Positions 25,173-35,122 of a DNA stretch of 64,000 nucleotides are shown here, piece after piece. Both the position numbers and the translations under genes were made by a program. The stretch is from a virus. The notes below the pieces were generated by a model, which had not been told where the DNA came from, did no database searches, and saw nothing but the letters and a program-made list of their open reading frames with translations. Where the stretch lies: positions 49,078 through 113,077 of the IMG/VR virus record IMGVR_UViG_3300017991_000062; one strand, given 5' to 3'. How positions within the stretch are numbered: the first letter of the stretch is position 1; each line of letters opens with the position of its first letter.

Positions 25173-28100
25173 TGGCGCGCGACCCCTGGGCCAACCTCCA
25201 CGTCCACAGCATGTTCAGCCTCCTGGACGGTGTGGGCTCATATGCCGACTACGCGAAGCGACTCAAGGCCGACCTGGAACGGCGTGACGACGACTCGCCA
25301 GGCGCGCTCGCAGCGACCGAGCACGGTAGCATGAGGGGCATCGTCCAGCTCCAGAAGGCGGCCGACGAGCACGAGCTGAAGCCGGTGTTTGGTGTCGAGC
25401 TGTACGTGTCGGCTGACCACCGGGTCAAGGCCCTCTCCGAGGAGGACAAGGCCCTGGTGAAGGAGCAGCCGGCAAAGGAGCGGCGCTCGTTCCAGGTGGC
25501 CCTGGAAACCTACCGCGGCATCCGGCCGCGCTGGCACCTGACCGCCTGGGCGCTGAACAACGTCGGCCTGCGCAACCTCATCAGGCTGTCGAGCGCGGCC
25601 TGGGTCGACGGGTTCTACTACAAGCCACGGGTCGACTTGAAGTTGCTGGAGCAGTACTCGGAAGGCGTGGCCGTGGGCACCGCCTGCCTCGGCGGCATCC
25701 TCGCAGAGCCGCTGCTCAAGGACGAGCCCGCGCTGGCCGTCGAACACGCCCACTGGCTCCGCGACGTGTTCGGTGACCGCGCCTATGTTGAGCTGATGCC
25801 GAATGGCCTCGCGGATCAGAAGCGGGTGAACCGCGGGCTTCTGAAGCTGGCGCGCTCGGTGGGGCTCACGCCCATCGCCACGGTCGACACCCACTATACG
25901 AAGCCGAAGGACTGGAGGCTTCAAGACACGCTGCTCGCGGTGCAGACCAACGACCGCATGAGCAATCCCCACCGCTGGACCATCCCGGCCCGCGACTTCT
26001 GGTACATGACCGCGGCCGAGGTGCGCAAGCTGTTCCGGCGGAACCACCCGTCGCTGAAGCACAGCACCATCGACAGCCTCATCCGCAACGCTGCCGAGCT
26101 GGCCGGCCGGTGCGAGGCGCGTCTGGAGTTCGACCGCTTCGCTGCCCTCCTGCCGAGCCCCACCGGACGGGACACCACTCCCGAGGAGGACTTCAACGAG
26201 CTGAAGAAGCTGTGCGTCGAGGGCTGGCACTGGCGCGACATCCACACCCGAGCGGCCTGGGTCGCCGGCCGCGACGGACGCAAGACCGAGCGAGTGGTGA
26301 CGCAGTATCGCGAGCGGCTGAAGCGCGAGCTGCGGGTGTTCCGCGACATGAAGTTCTCCCGCTATGCCTTGGTCGTTCGCGACCAAGTGGACTGGGCCAG
26401 AGGCGAGGGCATCCTGGTCGGCCCAGGCCGCGGCAGTGCAGGCGGCAGCCTGGTCGTCTACCTGCTCGGTATCACCAGCATCGATCCCATCGAGCACGAC
26501 CTGCTCTTCGAGCGTTTCATCGCGCCTGGCAGAATCGATCTCCCAGACATCGACATCGACTTCGAGAAGGAACGCCGGCAGGAGGTCATCGCGTACATGG
26601 TCGAGAAGTACGGCCGCGAGCAGACCGCACAGCTCACCACCTACAGCTCGATGAAGGGACGCGGCTGCTTCCGCGACGTGGCGCGGGTGCACGAGGTGCC
26701 ACCGCGCGAGCTGAACGCGACGGCCAGTGCCATCCTCCAACGGCTGCCCGGCCACGAGCGCGAGGACAAGTGCATCGCTGACTCGCTGGCCACCTCGCCC
26801 CAGTGCAAGGCGTTCGCGAAGAAGCGGCCTGTCGTGTTCAGCGTGGCCGAGCGCCTGGAGGGCACCATCCGGCAGGTCGGGCTCCACGCGGGCGGTGTCG
26901 TGGTGGCGCCGATGCCCCTGGACGAGGTGGTGCCCCTGGAGAGCCGTGCTGACAAGGACGGCGGTGGACGGGTGCCGGTCATCGCGCTCGACTACCGTGA
27001 CGCCCAGGAGTGCGGCCTGGTGAAGTTGGACGACCTCGGACTCACGAACCTGACGGTGGTGCGCTACGCCCTGGAGGCTATCGCGGAGCACCACGACGCC
27101 GAGCTGACGCTGGCCGACCTGGAGGCGAGTCACTACGACGACCGCGACGTCCTGGACGCATTCAACGAGCCGTCCAACCTCACCGGCATCTTCCAGTTCG
27201 ACTCGACCAGCATGGTCGGCATCATGCAATTCAAGGTCGAGCGCTTCGAGGACCTGATGGTGCTCAACGCGCTGAACCGGCCCGGCCCGATGCGCAGCGG
27301 CCTGGCGAACATCTACGCGGCGAGGGCCACCGGCAAGAAGAAGCGGAAGAAGGAGCACCCTATCGTCGAGCGGATCACGGCGTCCACCCTGGGCGCCCTG
27401 GTGTACCAGGAGCAGGTCGCGCGGCTGTTCGTGGACCTCGCCGGCTACAGCGCGGGCGATGCGGACAAGATTCGGAAGAAGATCGGCAAGAGCGAGGGTG
27501 AGAAGGCCATCGCCCCCGAGGAGGCCAAGTTCATCGACGGCGCTGTGCGCAACGGCATGAGGGCCGAGGTCGCTGCGAAGCTGTTCAAGCGAGTGTTGAA
27601 GTTCGGCGGCTACGGCTTCAACCGCTCCCACGCTGCCGAGTACTCCGCGCTCGGGTATTGGGAGATGCTGCTCAAGGTGCGCTACCCCGGCCCGTTCTAC
27701 CTGGGCGTCTTGCAGGCGGCCAAGGATGACGCCGACAGAGCCCGCTACATCGAGGCGGCCCACCGCGACGGGGTGGAGGTGCTGACGCCCGACGTGAATG
27801 AGAGCCGGCGCGCCTACGCCCTGTCGGTGTCAGGCTCCATCCGGCCACCGTTGGAGGGCATCAAGGGTGTCGGTCCGAAGGCGAGCCTCGCTCTGCTGGA
27901 GGGGCAGCCCTACACGTCCTTCACCGACCTGGTGAGCCGTACCGACTCCCGGCAGGTGCACCGCGGCATCGTGACCGCCCTCGCCGAGGCTGGCGCTCTG
28001 GACACCATCATCCCGAACCGGCGCTTCGCGGTGGAGAACGCCGAGGAGTTGATGAAGCGGGCTCGCAAGGGCGATGCTGCCGTGGACTTGGACATCGAGG

Positions 28101-28888
28101 TGAGCAAGACGGCGACCGATTGGGACGAGCGCGAGCGCGCCAGGCGTTCTATCGAGTTGGGAGTGTTCGGGCCAGGAGCTAGCATCCTCGACGCCTATGC
28201 CGACCTCTGGGAGGCCATCGAGTCGGCAGGTGTGGAGCTGACCACCCTGGGCGGCATCCAGTGGAACGAGTCCCTGGGCTGGTTCAAGGTGGTGGCACGC
28301 GAGTCGAAGGTCATCACGACCGACGACGGCCGGGTCGCCTCGCTGGTGCTCACGGATGGCACCGGCCCTGACCTGCGCGCTCGGATGGAGAGCAACGAGC
28401 TGGACCGCTACGAGAAGGCGGTGAGCCGTGCCTCCGGGAAGGCCGTGCTGGTGCGGGCCAGCTTCAACGCGAAGACGAAGCAACTGCGAGCCCTGAAGGT
28501 GTACGACGCGGCGGCGCTCCACAAGGCATGGAGAACGGACGAGTTGTCCGACGATGAGGCGCAGGTGTTCGTGAACCCGCTGGCCGCGGTGAAACCGCGG
28601 CATGACCTGCGCAAGTCGCTCGCTGGCGAGCCCTCGCTGCTCAAGTTCGTTGGCCGCGTCGAGGCGATGAAGCTGTGGAAGGATCGCAAGAAGAACACGA
28701 TGGCGTTCTTCGATGTGCAGGCGTACCGCGGCAGCGTGCCGGCGGTGTGCTTCGCGTCGTCGTTCCGTCACTACCGTTCGGACCTGTATGTCGGGGCCGT
28801 GGTGCGGATCGAGTTGATACGAACCGAGGGCGGCGGGTGGGCGCTCGACCATGAGAGCGGCTGCGAGCTGGAGAACATCGGGGAATGA
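25172..28888 (+). CDS. dnaE: DNA polymerase III alpha subunit (DnaE-like, family C)
   Basis: 1238 residues; ATG 25172 overlaps the previous stop. The PHP domain starts at NLHVHSMFSLLDG, with ATEHGSM and TVDTHYT carrying metal-binding residues that look intact. The palm has GPGRGSAGGSLV and PDIDIDFEKERR, the catalytic Asp motif. The fingers have QEQVARLFVDLAGYS and GGYGFNRSHAAEYSALGYW. A C-terminal helix-hairpin region (EGIKGVGPKASLALL) and OB-fold end the protein. Family role: replicative DNA synthesis. No separate 3'-5' exonuclease is seen, so proofreading may reside in PHP. Confidence 0.93.
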   Translation: MARDPWANLHVHSMFSLLDGVGSYADYAKRLKADLERRDDDSPGALAATEHGSMRGIVQLQKAADEHELKPVFGVELYVSADHRVKALSEEDKALVKEQPAKERRSFQVALETYRGIRPRWHLTAWALNNVGLRNLIRLSSAAWVDGFYYKPRVDLKLLEQYSEGVAVGTACLGGILAEPLLKDEPALAVEHAHWLRDVFGDRAYVELMPNGLADQKRVNRGLLKLARSVGLTPIATVDTHYTKPKDWRLQDTLLAVQTNDRMSNPHRWTIPARDFWYMTAAEVRKLFRRNHPSLKHSTIDSLIRNAAELAGRCEARLEFDRFAALLPSPTGRDTTPEEDFNELKKLCVEGWHWRDIHTRAAWVAGRDGRKTERVVTQYRERLKRELRVFRDMKFSRYALVVRDQVDWARGEGILVGPGRGSAGGSLVVYLLGITSIDPIEHDLLFERFIAPGRIDLPDIDIDFEKERRQEVIAYMVEKYGREQTAQLTTYSSMKGRGCFRDVARVHEVPPRELNATASAILQRLPGHEREDKCIADSLATSPQCKAFAKKRPVVFSVAERLEGTIRQVGLHAGGVVVAPMPLDEVVPLESRADKDGGGRVPVIALDYRDAQECGLVKLDDLGLTNLTVVRYALEAIAEHHDAELTLADLEASHYDDRDVLDAFNEPSNLTGIFQFDSTSMVGIMQFKVERFEDLMVLNALNRPGPMRSGLANIYAARATGKKKRKKEHPIVERITASTLGALVYQEQVARLFVDLAGYSAGDADKIRKKIGKSEGEKAIAPEEAKFIDGAVRNGMRAEVAAKLFKRVLKFGGYGFNRSHAAEYSALGYWEMLLKVRYPGPFYLGVLQAAKDDADRARYIEAAHRDGVEVLTPDVNESRRAYALSVSGSIRPPLEGIKGVGPKASLALLEGQPYTSFTDLVSRTDSRQVHRGIVTALAEAGALDTIIPNRRFAVENAEELMKRARKGDAAVDLDIEVSKTATDWDERERARRSIELGVFGPGASILDAYADLWEAIESAGVELTTLGGIQWNESLGWFKVVARESKVITTDDGRVASLVLTDGTGPDLRARMESNELDRYEKAVSRASGKAVLVRASFNAKTKQLRALKVYDAAALHKAWRTDELSDDEAQVFVNPLAAVKPRHDLRKSLAGEPSLLKFVGRVEAMKLWKDRKKNTMAFFDVQAYRGSVPAVCFASSFRHYRSDLYVGAVVRIELIRTEGGGWALDHESGCELENIGE

Positions 28889-28915
28889 CCTCGGCCCACT
28901 TGCTGCGGCGATTGG

Positions 28916-28922
28916 GAACTGT
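28916..28922 (+). promoter_or_regulatory. GAACTGT motif, copy 3
   Basis: CGATTGGGAACTGTGG in the 61-bp gap after the polymerase gene, 27 bp upstream of the GTG at 28950. Confidence 0.38.
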
Positions 28923-28949
28923 GGTGAGGCAACAGAAAGGGGGTCCGTA

Positions 28950-29444
28950 GTGGACCAGGTAATCGTGAACATCCGTGGCGAAGAGGTGGACGTCAGCGGG
29001 GAGCTGCGCATCGGCGGCGACCTCGGCAAGGAGATGAGCCGGCTGCCCGGTCAGGTCGCCTACTACGGCGGCGCGCTCGCCGAGGCCCAGGCGCTCGAAG
29101 CCCAGGTCACCGCCCAGTACCGGGCCTGGCGAGCGAAGCAGATCGAGGCCGTGCTGGAGAGCGAGCCCAAGCTGGCCGAGTGGAAGGTCAAGGCCAAGCT
29201 GGAGGCGCTGCCCCAGTTCATGCAGCACAAGGAGGCCATCGCCAGGACGGAGAAGGTCGTCCGCGACCTGTGGGCCGTCTACGAGGCGTTCCTGCGCAAG
29301 GCCGACATGCTGCGCAGCAAGGGCGCCCGGCAGCGTGCCGAGCTGGAGGCCAGCGGCGGCATCAGCACCAGCCTCGACCCCGACGAGAAGGCAACCCGGG
29401 CCGGCAAGGTGGTCAAGCGCCACCGCGCCCGCCCGAAGAAGTAG
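28950..29444 (+). CDS. Helical protein upstream of SSB and recombinase (UvsY-position candidate)
   Basis: 164 residues from GTG with GGGGG upstream. After a short beta start (VIVNIRGEEVDVSGEL) the protein is almost all helix: QVAYYGGALAEAQALEAQVTA and a long Lys/Glu-rich stretch, ending very basic (KRHRARPKK). It is followed by an SSB-like and a RecA/UvsX-like gene. By position it could be a recombination mediator, but no UvsY similarity is evident. Confidence 0.7.
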   Translation: MDQVIVNIRGEEVDVSGELRIGGDLGKEMSRLPGQVAYYGGALAEAQALEAQVTAQYRAWRAKQIEAVLESEPKLAEWKVKAKLEALPQFMQHKEAIARTEKVVRDLWAVYEAFLRKADMLRSKGARQRAELEASGGISTSLDPDEKATRAGKVVKRHRARPKK

Positions 29445-29464
29445 GACCAGAAGGAGGAACCGGC

Positions 29465-30646
29465 ATGCCGAAGACGAAGAAGAAGGTGGATCTGGACCGT
29501 CTGCGCCAGTACAAGCGCGACCGGGCCACGGGGAAGTTCCTGAACATCCCCGAGGGCGACTCGCTCGTGTACCTGGCACCCCCGGCCCGCGACGACTGGG
29601 ACCTGCCGTTCCTGGAGACGGCGGTTCACTACGGGCTCGGCGGGACCATCATGTGTCTCAACCCCGACAAGAACCCACTCCTCCAGGACGAGGAGTTCCT
29701 GCGCCTGTGCAAGAAGCTGAAGATCGACGTCAGCGGCCCGTGCCCGGTGTGCCAGGTGCTCCAGGGCAAGCCGGGGCAGCCCGGCCTCTGGGACACCGAC
29801 AAGGACGCGGCCCGCAAGATCAAGGTCAGCCCGCGCTTCCTGCTCGCCGCGGCCATCATGTACACCCGCAAGGACTCGACCGACGCCTGGTCGGCGCGCG
29901 AGAGCTTCGACCTCAAGCCCTTCTCCATCGGGAAGAAGGTGTGGGAGGCCATCGTCGACCAGTTCCTCGACCAGGACGCCGACCTCACCGACCCGCTGGA
30001 GGCGGTGCTGGTCATGATCCATCGCGAGGGCACCGGCATCAGCTCCCAGTACAACGTGAAGATCGACCCCAAGAGCAGCAAGAAGCCGCTCCGCATGTCC
30101 AAGGCGGCCCGCGCCGACCTGCGCGACATGCTCGCCTCGGGTGCCGAGTGCGACCCCTACACCCTGGCCCTCGACTGGGTGAAGCCGGCCGACGGGATGA
30201 GCGCGCTGCTCGACGGGCTCGACGTGGACGAGGACGAGGAGGAGGACGAGGAGGAGCCTCCGCGTGGCCGTGGCCGCTCCACCCGCCGCACCCGCCGCGA
30301 GGAGGACGAGGACGAGGACGAGGAGGACGAGGACGAGCCCGAGGACGACGACGCGGGCGAGCGCCCCTCCTGCTTCGGCCTGGACTACGAGGCCGACGAC
30401 GAGGACTGCCAGGAGTGCGGCCACAAGGGGCCGTGCGCCAAGAAGTCGGGCGCCGAGGAGCCCGAGGACGACGAGGCCGAGGAGGAGCCCGAGGACGACG
30501 GCGAGGAGGAGGACGACGAGGACCTCGCCGACCTGGAGGCCGCGCTGGACGAGAAGGCCGGCAAGAAGAAGGGCAAGGGCAAGCCCAAGAAGAAGGGCGC
30601 CAAGGGCAAGGGCGGCAAGGGCCGCACCCGGCGCCGGCCGTCGTAG
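29465..30646 (+). CDS. Single-stranded DNA-binding protein-like, gp32-type with acidic tail
   Basis: 393 residues from ATG with AAGGAGG upstream. The N-terminal half (~1-245) is an ordered domain with aromatic and basic residues (SLVYLAPPARDDWDLPFLETAVHY) and a CPVC pair. The C-terminal ~150 residues are dominated by Asp/Glu runs, with an Arg/Lys end. A zinc module C-x11-C-x2-C-x5-C lies near 302-323. An OB-like core plus acidic tail beside recombinase genes fits a gp32-type SSB. The core could instead belong to another recombination protein. Confidence 0.6.
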   Translation: MPKTKKKVDLDRLRQYKRDRATGKFLNIPEGDSLVYLAPPARDDWDLPFLETAVHYGLGGTIMCLNPDKNPLLQDEEFLRLCKKLKIDVSGPCPVCQVLQGKPGQPGLWDTDKDAARKIKVSPRFLLAAAIMYTRKDSTDAWSARESFDLKPFSIGKKVWEAIVDQFLDQDADLTDPLEAVLVMIHREGTGISSQYNVKIDPKSSKKPLRMSKAARADLRDMLASGAECDPYTLALDWVKPADGMSALLDGLDVDEDEEEDEEEPPRGRGRSTRRTRREEDEDEDEEDEDEPEDDDAGERPSCFGLDYEADDEDCQECGHKGPCAKKSGAEEPEDDEAEEEPEDDGEEEDDEDLADLEAALDEKAGKKKGKGKPKKKGAKGKGGKGRTRRRPS

Positions 30647-30668
30647 GCCACACCCTCCCCCACTGGGC

Positions 30669-30698
30669 GCCCCGGTCGGCCGCTGTGCCGACCGGGGC
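30669..30698 (+). terminator. Perfect 12-bp GC hairpin between SSB and recombinase genes
   Basis: GCCCCGGTCGGC (30669-30680), loop CGCTGT, GCCGACCGGGGC (30687-30698). Flanks GGGC and TTGCCC resemble those of the hairpin at 21535. It lacks a T-run; it may be a partial terminator or an mRNA-stabilising stem in the 72-bp gap. Confidence 0.45.
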
Positions 30699-30718
30699 TT
30701 GCCCGTCAAGGAGCACGC

Positions 30719-31789
30719 ATGGCACCACGGAAAAAGACGGCTCGCAAGCGGCCGTCCAGCTCGAAGTCCCTCGCCCGCGAATTGGTCGACGCCGATGCCA
30801 GCCTGCTCGTCGGCGCCACTGCGAAGGAGGCCCTGGCCCTGCGCGGTGTCATCCCCACCGGCATCGTCACGCTCGACATCGCCACTGGCATCGGCGGCCT
30901 TCCGATGGGTCGCCTGTCTATGATTCAGGGCGCCGAGGGTGGCGGGAAGACGACGTTCGCCCTGTCGTGCTGCGCGTCGGTGCAGCAGATGGGCGGTGTC
31001 GCGGTCTACTACGATCCCGAGCGCAAGCTGCTCGGTTCCTTCGCGGAGAACATCGGCGTCGACCTGGATGCGGTGGTGTACCACAAGCCGTTGACGATGG
31101 AGGCGATGGCGCTCAAGCTGGTGCAGGTGCTCAACCGCACGAAGAACATGAGCCGCGACCGGGGCAAGGACGTCCCGGTGCTCGTGGTGGTGGACAGCAT
31201 CACTGCGCTGAAGACCGGCCTCGACACCAGCCTGGAGAAGATGGTGGACGAGGGCACCGCGCCCCGGGTCGGTGCGCTGGCGGCCATCATGTCGGCCACC
31301 CTGCGCGACGTGCTGCCGGCCCTGGAGAACAGCCCGGTCGCCCTCCTGTTCGTGTCGCAGCTCCGCACGAAGCTGACCAGCTTCGGCGCACAGCAAGACA
31401 CCACCTGCGGCAACGCGCCCAAGTTCTACAGCACCGTCATCATCCAGGCGCGCCCCGACATCGCCCGGGAGAGCGGGAAGAAGGTGGGCCACCGTGTCGA
31501 GTGCGAGGTGGTGAAGAACCAGGTGGCGGCACCGTTCCGCCGCGGCTACTTCGAGATCCTGGGCAAGCGGGGCATCGACAAGGAGCGGGCGCTGCTCGAT
31601 GCCTCTGTCGAGTTGGGCCTGGCAAAGAAGTCGAAGAAGGGGGGCTGGTTCACCTACGGGACCGCCCTGGACGAGCTGAAGGTGCAGGGCTCGCGCGGGC
31701 TGCGGGTGAAGTCCCGCAAGGAGCCTGACGCTGACTGGCCCGGCCGCATCCGCAAGGCGGTCATGGAGGCCGCCGAGGAGGAGCGATGA
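30719..31789 (+). CDS. RecA/UvsX-like recombinase
   Basis: 356 residues. A basic N-terminal tail (MAPRKKTARKRPSSSK) precedes the RecA core: IPTGIVTLDIATGIGGLPMG, Walker A GAEGGGKT (near 72), Walker B VLVVVDS (near 158) and LLFVSQLRTKL, the loop region. The C-terminus is charged. Family role: strand invasion during recombination-dependent replication and repair. The following SbcD/SbcC-like genes supply end processing, as with T4 UvsX and gp46/gp47. Confidence 0.88.
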   Translation: MAPRKKTARKRPSSSKSLARELVDADASLLVGATAKEALALRGVIPTGIVTLDIATGIGGLPMGRLSMIQGAEGGGKTTFALSCCASVQQMGGVAVYYDPERKLLGSFAENIGVDLDAVVYHKPLTMEAMALKLVQVLNRTKNMSRDRGKDVPVLVVVDSITALKTGLDTSLEKMVDEGTAPRVGALAAIMSATLRDVLPALENSPVALLFVSQLRTKLTSFGAQQDTTCGNAPKFYSTVIIQARPDIARESGKKVGHRVECEVVKNQVAAPFRRGYFEILGKRGIDKERALLDASVELGLAKKSKKGGWFTYGTALDELKVQGSRGLRVKSRKEPDADWPGRIRKAVMEAAEEER

Positions 31790-32994
31790 AGCGCGACCGC
31801 CGGTTTCTGGTATTCAGCGACCTCCATGCCGATAACAACCTGCCGATGAGCACCTACGACGCGGCCGGGGTCAGTAACCGGCTGCACGACACCATCGAGA
31901 CGCTGACCCAGGTGTGGCGGCTGGCCGAAGAGCAGAAGGTCGAGGCGATCCTGTTCCTCGGTGACCTGTTCAACCGGCCGCGCCCCGACGCGACCACGGT
32001 GACGCTCATCTCGCGCGCCCTGGCCGACCTCCAAGGCATGTACGCTGCGCCCCTGGTGATGCTGCCTGGGAACCACGACGCCGGCACCCGCCGGTCGCTG
32101 TTCACCACGGTCGACTTCTTCGGTGCCGTGCGCCTCCCGAACACCGTGGTCATCCGCGACCTCGATCCCGACGACCCCCACGCGCCTCTCGGGTGGGAGT
32201 CAGAGAAGCTCTACTTCGTGGGCAAGCGCTACGACCGCCCCGACGAGTCTCTCGCCAGGCTGCGCGAGCTGTTCACGCAGGTCGGTTCCGACATGGGTTC
32301 GACGGTGCTGCTCCTGCACCACGACATCGCAGGCGGCCGGGTCGGATCGTGGTCGCCGACCGACGCGCTGCCCCTGGAGCTGTTCAAGGGCTTCCCCCTG
32401 GTGTTGTCGGGCCACTACCATCAGCCCCAGGTCATCTACCCCGACGGTGAGCGGGTGTGGCCCGCAGCCGACGAGGAGCTGGTGGAGTTTGGTCCGCTGG
32501 AGCCCGGGACGGTGGTGTACGTCGGCTCGCCGCAGCAACACGACTTCGGGGACTGCGGCGGTGCCCGAGGGGCGTGGGTGCTCACGCATAGCCGGCGTGG
32601 AAAGCTCAAGCTCGACTTCCACAACCTGTTCCGCCCCACCTTCGCAGAGGCCAGCTTCGCGCACACCGACCCGCCGGCCAAGGTGGCGCGCATGTTCGAG
32701 GAGGCTGCCGACTACGTGAAGCTGAAGGTGGTCGGCCCGAAGCACGGGCTCGACAGCCTGGAGCGTGGCGCCTACGAGGCCGCGGTGCGGGCGGCCATCG
32801 ACCACGACCCACGCTCCTTCAAGTGGGAGCTACAGGTGGAGGCCCACCACACGAAGCGGGCTGACCTGGACTCGCACCTCGGGATCGACGCCCTGCTCGA
32901 CGCCTACGTCAACAGCGGCTCCGTGAACCTGGGCGACCTGGACCCGGCCGACGTGCTCGCCTACGGCCGGGCGATGCTGGAGGAGGTGCGCTGA
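31786..32994 (+). CDS. sbcD: SbcD/Mre11-like nuclease subunit (T4 gp47 type)
   Basis: 402 residues; ATG overlaps the recombinase stop (ATGA). Metallophosphatase motifs in order: FSDLHAD (10-16), LFLGDLFNRP (near 50), LPGNHDAG (near 88), LLLHHD (near 176) and SGHYHQP (near 207). All metal ligands expected for Mre11 are visible. Family role: with SbcC, resects double-strand ends to start recombination. Overlaps the SbcC-like start by one base. Confidence 0.9.
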   Translation: MKRDRRFLVFSDLHADNNLPMSTYDAAGVSNRLHDTIETLTQVWRLAEEQKVEAILFLGDLFNRPRPDATTVTLISRALADLQGMYAAPLVMLPGNHDAGTRRSLFTTVDFFGAVRLPNTVVIRDLDPDDPHAPLGWESEKLYFVGKRYDRPDESLARLRELFTQVGSDMGSTVLLLHHDIAGGRVGSWSPTDALPLELFKGFPLVLSGHYHQPQVIYPDGERVWPAADEELVEFGPLEPGTVVYVGSPQQHDFGDCGGARGAWVLTHSRRGKLKLDFHNLFRPTFAEASFAHTDPPAKVARMFEEAADYVKLKVVGPKHGLDSLERGAYEAAVRAAIDHDPRSFKWELQVEAHHTKRADLDSHLGIDALLDAYVNSGSVNLGDLDPADVLAYGRAMLEEVR

Positions 32995-34952
32995 TGCTGC
33001 GGCTACTCGAAGTTCGGTTCAGTGGCTTCCTGGCCTATTACGAGCAGCAACGGCAGCGGCTCTCTGACCTGGGGCTGTGCCTCATCATCGGGGAGAACCG
33101 CCAGGCCGGCGGCTCGGACTCCAACGGGGCCGGCAAGACCACCATCTACGACGCGGTGACCTGGGCGCTCTACGGCGAAACCGTCACCGGGGAGAAGACG
33201 GAGGAGGTGCTGCACCGCGAGGCGGCATCGGCGCAGGTGGACCTCGACATTGAGGACGAGACGGCGGGGCGGCAGTATCGCATCACCAGGGTCCGCAAGC
33301 GCAAGGGCGGCGGTGAACTGGGGCTGCGCGACATCACCGACCTCGACGACGTGGTGGACCTCACCGAGTCCACGATGGCGGCAACGCAGGAGCGCATCAT
33401 CTCCATCGTGGGGCTCGACTCGCTGGCCTTCCGCACCTGTATCCTCTTCGGGCAGGGCGAGTCCAAGCGGTTCGGCTCCGACGCGACCACGGACGGCGAG
33501 CGCAAGGCCATCTTCCGGTCGGTGACCAGGATGGGGGTGTGCGAGGACGCCCGCAAGGCGACCGCGACCAAGCGGCGCGAGCTGGAGAACCGGCTCGCCG
33601 ACCTGGAGCAGGAGAAGCGGCACCTGAATGACCAGTTCGACCAGGCGAGCGACGACCTGGAACGGACCCGCGAGCAGCACGAGGACTGGAACGCTGGTGC
33701 CGACGAGCGGGTCGCCGCCGACCAGGCCAAGCTCGACCGGCTCCTGGAGCGCGTGGACGAGGCCGACGGGGTGGACGACGAGCTGGCCGAGCTGGACGAG
33801 GCGGTCGAGGCGGCCGAAGCGCGGGTGGAACGGCTGGACGCCCTCAACGCCCGGTACGAGGAGGCTCGGGAGCAGGTGCGGGCGGCCGACAAGGTCATCA
33901 ACGATGCCGAGCTGGAGGGTCGCACGGCTACGGCCGACCTCCGCGCGGCCAAGGCCAGCCTGACCGAGTTGCTGGAGCAGGCCAAGGCCGGCCGGTGTGG
34001 CACCTGTGGCTCCGACCTGGCCGACGAGGACAATACCGGCTTCATCCTGGAGCAGAAGCGGCGCAAGGACGCGGTCGAGGCTGCGATGGACGCCCTGGTG
34101 GAGGCCAACGAGGCAATCGAGGCGGCGCAGGACGCCGGAAAGGGGTGTACGGCTGCCGCATCCTCGCTGTGGGAGGAGATCGAGGCTCTGGACGACCCCA
34201 AGGCCGAGTTGACCCGGCTCGGGCGGCAGCGGGCGGATCTGGCGGCCAAGGCCGGCCAACTCGACGCGCTGCGTCAGCAGGCCGACGAGCTGGAGCAGCG
34301 CATCAAGGAGGAGCGGGCGCGCCCGAGCCCCCACAAGGAGGCCATCACCCGGCTCAAGACCAGGCGTGGCAAGCTGCGCCGCAAGCTCGGCCGGGCCGAG
34401 GCCCTGGCCAGCGAGGTCACGGCCGAGCTGGAGCTGGCGACCTTCTGGTCGAAGGGGTTCAGCACCCGCGGCGTCCAGAGCTTCGCCATCGATCACATCC
34501 TGCCGCGGCTCACCAGCGCGAGTCAGGAGTACCTGGACGCCCTGTCCAGCGGCGACCTCCAGATCGAGTTCGACACCGTGGCCAAGCTGAAGTCGCGCAA
34601 GGACGAGGTGAGGGACAAGTTCAGCATCAACACCCGCATCGAGGGCCACCTGGGCATGAAGGTGAGTGGGGCGCAGAAGACCAAGGTGGCGCTCTCCGCG
34701 TCGTTCGGGTTGTCGGACCTGGTAGCCGAGCGCGAGGGCGCGGCTCTCGATTGCTACTTCCTGGACGAGGTGTTCGACGGGCTCGATCCCACTGGCAAGG
34801 ATCGGCTCCTGGAGCTGCTCCAACTGCTCCGCAGCCGGCGGTCTACGATCCTCGCCGTGTCGCACGACCCCGACGTCGCCAGGCACTTTGACCACGTCAT
34901 CCGCGTGGTGCGCGAGGACGGCCGCTCACGGCTGGAGGGAGGCCCGAAGTGA
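32994..34952 (+). CDS. sbcC: SbcC/Rad50-like ATPase subunit (T4 gp46 type)
   Basis: 652 residues, TGATG start. Walker A region is GSDSNGAGKTTIYDAVTWAL (near 40-60). Long coiled-coil arms flank a zinc hook CGTCG near residue 335. The signature and Walker B region near the C-terminus reads YFLDEVFDGLDPTGKDRLL, with the H-loop VSHDPDV. It is shorter than bacterial SbcC, similar to T4 gp46. It forms the end-resection complex with the upstream SbcD-like protein. Confidence 0.9.
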   Translation: MLRLLEVRFSGFLAYYEQQRQRLSDLGLCLIIGENRQAGGSDSNGAGKTTIYDAVTWALYGETVTGEKTEEVLHREAASAQVDLDIEDETAGRQYRITRVRKRKGGGELGLRDITDLDDVVDLTESTMAATQERIISIVGLDSLAFRTCILFGQGESKRFGSDATTDGERKAIFRSVTRMGVCEDARKATATKRRELENRLADLEQEKRHLNDQFDQASDDLERTREQHEDWNAGADERVAADQAKLDRLLERVDEADGVDDELAELDEAVEAAEARVERLDALNARYEEAREQVRAADKVINDAELEGRTATADLRAAKASLTELLEQAKAGRCGTCGSDLADEDNTGFILEQKRRKDAVEAAMDALVEANEAIEAAQDAGKGCTAAASSLWEEIEALDDPKAELTRLGRQRADLAAKAGQLDALRQQADELEQRIKEERARPSPHKEAITRLKTRRGKLRRKLGRAEALASEVTAELELATFWSKGFSTRGVQSFAIDHILPRLTSASQEYLDALSSGDLQIEFDTVAKLKSRKDEVRDKFSINTRIEGHLGMKVSGAQKTKVALSASFGLSDLVAEREGAALDCYFLDEVFDGLDPTGKDRLLELLQLLRSRRSTILAVSHDPDVARHFDHVIRVVREDGRSRLEGGPK

Positions 34953-35122
34953 TGTGCAAGTACCTGAAGATGATGCTCGGCCTGGGCGCCATGTCGGCCG
35001 CGGCGACGGCGTTCATGCTGGCCGAGGTGGTGGAGCGCGTGGCCCAGGCCATCGCGGACGGTGCCGACGTGGTGGATTACATCCTCGACGGCAAGTATGA
35101 CGACTGGAGGGTCCAGCGGTGA
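34952..35122 (+). CDS. Small hypothetical protein (56 aa)
   Basis: TGATG start on the SbcC stop; translation runs MCKYLKMMLGLGAMSAAATA to a Tyr/Asp/Trp-rich end (YDDWRVQR). A weakly hydrophobic Ala/Met helix near residues 7-25 may touch the membrane. Its end overlaps the next GTG by 4 bp, so it fills an otherwise empty slot in a tight operon. Function unknown. Confidence 0.6.
   Translation: MCKYLKMMLGLGAMSAAATAFMLAEVVERVAQAIADGADVVDYILDGKYDDWRVQR

Noticed and set aside
25238-27763. 841-codon open frame on the - strand
   Set aside because: Antisense shadow of the DnaE polymerase gene; translation is low-complexity with no domain.
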